Source: Sulfurimonas sp.
GTDB lineage: Bacteria > Campylobacterota > Campylobacteria > Campylobacterales > Sulfurimonadaceae
Direction of reading: 5' to 3'
Assembly (NCBI GenBank): GCA_013791885.1
Contig: VMSZ01000030.1
Location: 1-64,000, forward strand
DNA: 64,000 nt
The position numbers and the translations under genes were made by a program. Within the stretch, counting starts at the first letter, position 1. Each line of letters starts with the position of its first letter. The notes under the pieces are model-generated. The model saw only the letters and a list, made by a program, of their open reading frames with translations, was not told the DNA's origin and searched no databases. This document shows positions 60,036-64,000 of the stretch, in pieces.

Positions 60036-61850
60036 ATGTGCGGAATAGTTGGCTATATAGGCAAAAAAAATACAAAAGAAATTTTACTTGAAGGCTTAAA
60101 AGAACTTGAATACCGCGGTTATGATTCTGCGGGTATCGCTGTTTTGCAAAATAACACTTTCGACAGCTATAAAGCGGTCGGCAAACTCGTCAATCTTGAA
60201 GAAAAAACAAAAGATTTTATTACAGAGAATTTTGCCGTGGGCATCGGCCACACACGCTGGGCAACACATGGTAAACCGACAGAGCTCAATGCACACCCGC
60301 ATTTGGGTGAGAGTTCTTATGTTGTTCATAACGGTATTATTGAAAATTATGCAGTCCTTAAAAAAGAGCTTACTCACGAGGGTGTTGTCTTTTTAAGTCA
60401 AACAGATACGGAAGTCATTGTACACCTTTTTGAGAGAAACCTCAAATCAGCTAAAACTCCGCTGGAGGCATTTTCGCAAACTATCTCACAGCTTCATGGA
60501 GCATACGCAATTTTACTTGTGACTAAAAGCGAAGATGAGACTATATTCTTCGCAAAACAAGGCTCTCCTATGCTTGTTGGAATAGACAAAGAAAATGACA
60601 AATATTTTGCATCTTCAGACACTCCGCTGATTGGTCACTGTACTGAGGTAAACTATTTTGAAGACGGAGATTACGGATACGTTTCTCCAAAAGAAATTGT
60701 CATTTTCGACAAAAACGCAAACAAAAAAAATCCTCATTTTACAAAACTCTCTCAAAACAAACTCTCTGCCCAAAAAAACGGGTTTAGATTTTTTATGGAA
60801 AAAGAGATTTATGAACAAAGCGATGTTGTTACAGATACACTTTTAGGAAGACTTGGCGAAGAAGAAATTCTTTTTGATGAGCTCGATAGTTCTTTGTTTG
60901 ATGGCATTAACGAAATAAAACTTTGTGCCTGCGGAACATCATACCACTCAGCTCTGAGCGCTACATATCTTTTTGAACGCTATGCAAAGATAAAGACTTC
61001 CGTAGAAGTCGCGAGCGAATTTAGATACCGTGAACCTATTATGAGTAAAGATACATTATTTGTGGTTATCTCTCAAAGCGGTGAGACTGCAGATACTCTT
61101 GAAACGCTCAAAATGGCAAAAGCTGCGGGACTCAAAACTTTAGTTATCTGTAATGTGGACAACTCCTCTATGGTACGCTTAGCTGACGCCTGCATACTTA
61201 CCCGTGCAGGAGTTGAAAAAGGTGTCGCTTCAACAAAAGCATTCGCTACGCAAGTAATGGTTTTCTGGATGCTCAGTATGTATGTTGCAAAAATCAAAAA
61301 TGCTCTTAGCTCACAAGAAATAGCAAAACAAATTTCTCTTATGCGCGAAGTTCCTCTGAGTTTAAAAGTAAGCGATGACTTACATGAACGTATTAAAAGA
61401 TTATCTAAACGCTATCTCCACGGACATGGTTTCTTTTTTATAGGACGCGATGTTTTTTATCCTCTTGCACTTGAAGGCGCTCTAAAACTCAAAGAGATTT
61501 CCTATCTTCATGCTGAGGGCTATCCTTCCGGAGAGATGAAACATGGTCCAATCGCTCTGGCAGATCCTGAGCTTTTTACTATTGCCCTGCTTCCTCAACA
61601 TTTATTATATGACAAGGTAAAAAGCAATGTCGAAGAGCTCAGTGCAAGAGACTCTACTATCTGTGCCATCAGTGCCTTGGAGTTCGACAAAGCGGACGAT
61701 TTCATCCCTATCAATTCTTGCAGAGATTATATGTTGGAATTTTTTGAAATGATGGTAGTACTGCAACTTCTTTCTCTTGAGATATCAGTTAGACTCGGTA
61801 ATGATGTTGATATGCCAAGAAATTTAGCCAAAAGTGTGACTGTAGAATAA
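60036..61850 (+). CDS. glmS: Glutamine-fructose-6-phosphate aminotransferase
   Basis: 604 residues. N-terminal glutaminase with Cys2 (MCGIVGYIG), GHTRWATHGKPTELNAHPH and LEYRGYDSAGI; two SIS isomerase domains with CGTSYHSAL, ISQSGETADTLETL, and a C-terminal NLAKSVTVE. Makes glucosamine-6-phosphate for wall and lipid A. No glmS ribozyme is seen upstream (gap of 21 bp). Confidence 0.96.
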   Translation: MCGIVGYIGKKNTKEILLEGLKELEYRGYDSAGIAVLQNNTFDSYKAVGKLVNLEEKTKDFITENFAVGIGHTRWATHGKPTELNAHPHLGESSYVVHNGIIENYAVLKKELTHEGVVFLSQTDTEVIVHLFERNLKSAKTPLEAFSQTISQLHGAYAILLVTKSEDETIFFAKQGSPMLVGIDKENDKYFASSDTPLIGHCTEVNYFEDGDYGYVSPKEIVIFDKNANKKNPHFTKLSQNKLSAQKNGFRFFMEKEIYEQSDVVTDTLLGRLGEEEILFDELDSSLFDGINEIKLCACGTSYHSALSATYLFERYAKIKTSVEVASEFRYREPIMSKDTLFVVISQSGETADTLETLKMAKAAGLKTLVICNVDNSSMVRLADACILTRAGVEKGVASTKAFATQVMVFWMLSMYVAKIKNALSSQEIAKQISLMREVPLSLKVSDDLHERIKRLSKRYLHGHGFFFIGRDVFYPLALEGALKLKEISYLHAEGYPSGEMKHGPIALADPELFTIALLPQHLLYDKVKSNVEELSARDSTICAISALEFDKADDFIPINSCRDYMLEFFEMMVVLQLLSLEISVRLGNDVDMPRNLAKSVTVE

Positions 61851-61927
61851 GTTTTTCTAATTTCACATAGAATTAACTTTTACTTGGCTACTATAAGCCA
61901 AAATTTTTAATAAAAAATAGAGGGAAT

Positions 61928-63775
61928 ATGCAAACAAAAAATAAACTTTTACTCATAGTAGCTTTGATGCTCCTTGGGCTGGGCATTGCAACCATCATAA
62001 ATGTCTCATTGAATTTCAGAGACTACAGCATTAACAGTGCTACCGAAAAAGCAAAAATGACAGCAAGCTTAGTTAAAGACGGTCTTACTGCACATATGGT
62101 AAACGGTATGATGGACAAACGTGATTACTTTTTAGGCCAAATATCTCAGAATGAAGGAGTACAGGCTCTCTGGATAGTAAGGTCAGAACATGTAACAAAA
62201 CAGTTTGGCGGTGGTATCCCCAATGAATTGGTAAGAGATGCTATTGATAAAGAGGTTTTACGCACTGGAGAAACAGTGCAGACTATAACAGAGCATGCCG
62301 ATAAGATCTTATTACGTGTTACTATTCCGTATATCGCTGAGATGGTCGCCAACAGACCAAACTGTATGAGTTGTCACGATGTCAAACATAATGACGTCCT
62401 TGGCGCAGTAAGCATGGAGTTTAACATAACAAACATGAGAAATAGCGGTATGTTCACTATCCTTAAAATCCTAGGCATTAATCTTCTATTTATAATTATT
62501 GCTCTGTATCTCATTAATTATTATGTAACTCCATATATGAAACTTTTTCAAAATCTTCAAAATGGTATCACAAAAGCATACAGCGGAGATTTTACTCATG
62601 AATTCACTACTACCGTATCTGGAGACGGAAAAGATATTGTTAACCAGATAAACACCCTCTTTAGAAAAATGCAAAGTACTTTTGGAGATATTAAATATAA
62701 TTTGGGAACCTTTATTCCTCAAGGTTGCGTCTCCTCCTCAGACCCTTTGTATGAAGCAAAAATGATTATCGGAGAACTCTCTGATATTTACAAGTTCAAA
62801 AAAACTATAGAAATTGACGCTTCAAAAACAGTAGTGTACGGTAGAATTACAGACATTCTAAGAACAAAATACAATATTGCGCATTTTGCCCTTTATGAGG
62901 TAAACAATGTTACCGGATTTAGAAAACTTATCTATATATCGCACGATGAGAGTATCTGTTTTGATAGTGTTAATGATGACTCAAATCTATGCCGAGCACA
63001 CAGAACAAAAACAGACGTCATTTCTACGGAGTTCATTGACCTTTTTAAAACATGTAATGCGCAGGACCTTAAATATATTTGTCTTCCATTTACAGTAAAT
63101 ACTGACAACTCTTTAATTATTTCTATTACAGCTAAAGATGAAAAAGACATCAATAAAATAAATTCTCAAATTCCTAGCATCAAAAATTATCTTGAAGCTG
63201 CTAAGCCGGTTATTGAAAGCAGAATACTCATGGATAAACTTCGTGAGACTTCTTTGAAAGACGGAATGACAGGACTCTACAACAGAAGATTTTTAGAAGA
63301 GTTCATTGACCAGTTTATGAACCAGGCAAAACGTTCTAGCGAGATGTATAGTGTTTTAATGCTCGATGTTGATTACTTTAAAAAAGTAAACGACACCTAC
63401 GGCCATGATGTCGGAGATAGAGTTATTGTCGAAATCGGAAAAGTACTCCAAGAGTCTATCCGTGAGTCTGATTTGGCTATACGTTATGGAGGAGAAGAGT
63501 TTGTTGTTTTACTTTACAATGCAAGCGAGGAGGGAACTTTCAATGTCGCTCAGAAAATTCATTCTGCCTTTGCAAATATCATCTTTGAGGTAGGCAACGG
63601 AGAGACGATGCAAAAAACAATGAGTATCGGTATTTCTAAATTTCCAACCGACGCAGATACCATCTGGAAATGTATTAAGTTTGCAGATACGGCTCTTTAT
63701 GTAGCAAAAACGACAGGCAGAAATAAAATCGTTACTTATAGCGCTGAAATGTCAGATAACAGCAACCTCAGATAA
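61928..63775 (+). CDS. Diguanylate cyclase with periplasmic haem-c sensor domain
   Basis: 615 residues. Membrane helix (~6-27), periplasmic sensor (~28-175) of the Tll0287/DUF3365-like type with a haem-binding CMSCH motif (~145-149) in RPNCMSCHDVKHNDVLGAVSM, a second helix (~180-200), a HAMP-like linker, a GAF-like region (~290-430), then GGDEF with RYGGEEFVVLL (~518-528) and the product-inhibition I-site RESD five residues before GGEEF. Makes c-di-GMP in response to a redox or gas signal, by inference from the haem site. Confidence 0.88.
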   Translation: MQTKNKLLLIVALMLLGLGIATIINVSLNFRDYSINSATEKAKMTASLVKDGLTAHMVNGMMDKRDYFLGQISQNEGVQALWIVRSEHVTKQFGGGIPNELVRDAIDKEVLRTGETVQTITEHADKILLRVTIPYIAEMVANRPNCMSCHDVKHNDVLGAVSMEFNITNMRNSGMFTILKILGINLLFIIIALYLINYYVTPYMKLFQNLQNGITKAYSGDFTHEFTTTVSGDGKDIVNQINTLFRKMQSTFGDIKYNLGTFIPQGCVSSSDPLYEAKMIIGELSDIYKFKKTIEIDASKTVVYGRITDILRTKYNIAHFALYEVNNVTGFRKLIYISHDESICFDSVNDDSNLCRAHRTKTDVISTEFIDLFKTCNAQDLKYICLPFTVNTDNSLIISITAKDEKDINKINSQIPSIKNYLEAAKPVIESRILMDKLRETSLKDGMTGLYNRRFLEEFIDQFMNQAKRSSEMYSVLMLDVDYFKKVNDTYGHDVGDRVIVEIGKVLQESIRESDLAIRYGGEEFVVLLYNASEEGTFNVAQKIHSAFANIIFEVGNGETMQKTMSIGISKFPTDADTIWKCIKFADTALYVAKTTGRNKIVTYSAEMSDNSNLR

Positions 63776-63784
63776 ATCTCCAAG

Positions 63785-63806
63785 GCAAACGCAGGGTTGC
63801 GTTTGC
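63785..63806. terminator. Hairpin after the diguanylate cyclase
   Basis: GCAAACGCA-GGGT-TGCGTTTGC, a 9-bp perfect stem; includes an AAACGCAG octamer. It probably ends the upstream transcript. Confidence 0.55.
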
Positions 63807-63905
63807 TCACTCGAAGCAATTCATTAAAAAATTAAAAGTGTTTCAATAAGAAGAAATTCAAATAAAAGAAGCGAAGAAAAAGAAGAAGCTTGATGCGGGA
63901 GTCAC

Positions 63906-64000
63906 TTAGTGACAACCACATCCTGTACCACAACTCTCATCACTTTTTGGTGCTGGAGCAGCTTGTGGTTTTGGAGTTGAACATGCACTTACACCTGGAG
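63906..64000 (-). CDS. C-terminus of a Cys-rich protein (partial)
   Basis: Minus strand, open from the right edge to TAA at 63908-63906. The last 31 residues read PGVSACSTPKPQAAPAPKSD then ESCGTGCGCH: a Pro/Ala-rich linker and a terminal cluster of four Cys (including one upstream) and a His. Likely a metal-binding tail; the rest lies outside the window and I do not recognise the protein. Confidence 0.6.
   Translation of the reverse strand, partial: PGVSACSTPKPQAAPAPKSDESCGTGCGCH

Noticed and set aside
1..64000. CRISPR array
   Set aside because: Repeats in the EPS locus are irregularly spaced, of several unrelated types and without spacers of even length; no cas genes.

Overview
The window looks like a chromosomal segment of a Campylobacterota (epsilonproteobacterial) species, most like a Sulfurimonas or a close relative. 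This rests on low GC, a PglB-type oligosaccharyltransferase, futalosine-pathway MqnE, QueH, a UPF0323-type lipoprotein next to a glutathionylspermidine-synthase-like gene, an OprD-family porin and the general gene neighbourhoods. The assignment comes from protein families recognised by eye, not from a search.

Bases 1-10,040 are the end of an exopolysaccharide locus, almost all on the minus strand: a Wzx flippase (cut by the edge), two galE genes, ugd, and three copies of an EPS-associated MarR-like regulator that each head a segment. Between the sugar genes lie accessory genes of unclear function (ORF6N and RhuM proteins sharing one PLD-like C-terminal domain, a four-helix-bundle protein, a Fic protein) and a broken nucleotide-sugar epimerase. 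The locus is full of short dispersed repeats. It also holds at least four mini-ORFs, each made of an AT-rich repeat carrying a start codon joined to the last codons of a lost gene, and still overlapping its neighbours by stop/start overlaps.

Bases 10,357-11,760 hold a small membrane protein and an IS30-family element. Bases 12,005-23,074 are an 11-kb filamentous (inovirus-type) prophage in the 3' end of tRNA-Ser(GCT), bounded by a 24-bp direct repeat. Rightward it carries a ssDNA-binding-like protein, two paralogous coat proteins, small membrane proteins, a pIII-like adsorption protein, a DUF2523 protein, Zot/pI, a rolling-circle initiator, a zinc-ribbon protein and a tyrosine integrase. Leftward from an operator region run a repressor-like HTH gene, a DUF4145 protein, a secreted TonB-C-like protein and an Mrr-like nuclease. 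A GNAT toxin-antitoxin-like pair sits at the attL end.

Bases 23,232-35,901 hold a LapG-like protease, pyrF and an acetate module (acs, DnaQ-like exonuclease, DUF294/CBS protein, actP, DUF485, OprD porin, two-component system), then a cyclophilin and pcm. Bases 36,011-48,115 are plus-strand housekeeping genes: queH, fabZ, lpxA, clpX, mreB, mreC, a MipA-like protein, carB, a short Sua5/YrdC-like gene, a membrane protein, a UPF0323 lipoprotein and a glutathionylspermidine-synthase-like gene.

Bases 48,240-57,413 run on the minus strand: pgi, galU, pglB, a GT2 glycosyltransferase, mqnE and, at the head of the run, a compact lsrG-like / class II aldolase / lsrK set that suggests autoinducer-2 (DPD) or a related deoxypentose is phosphorylated and broken down. 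The window closes with glnD, glmS, a diguanylate cyclase with a periplasmic CxxCH haem site, and the Cys-rich C-terminus of an unidentified protein. No CRISPR array, rRNA or riboswitch was recognised.
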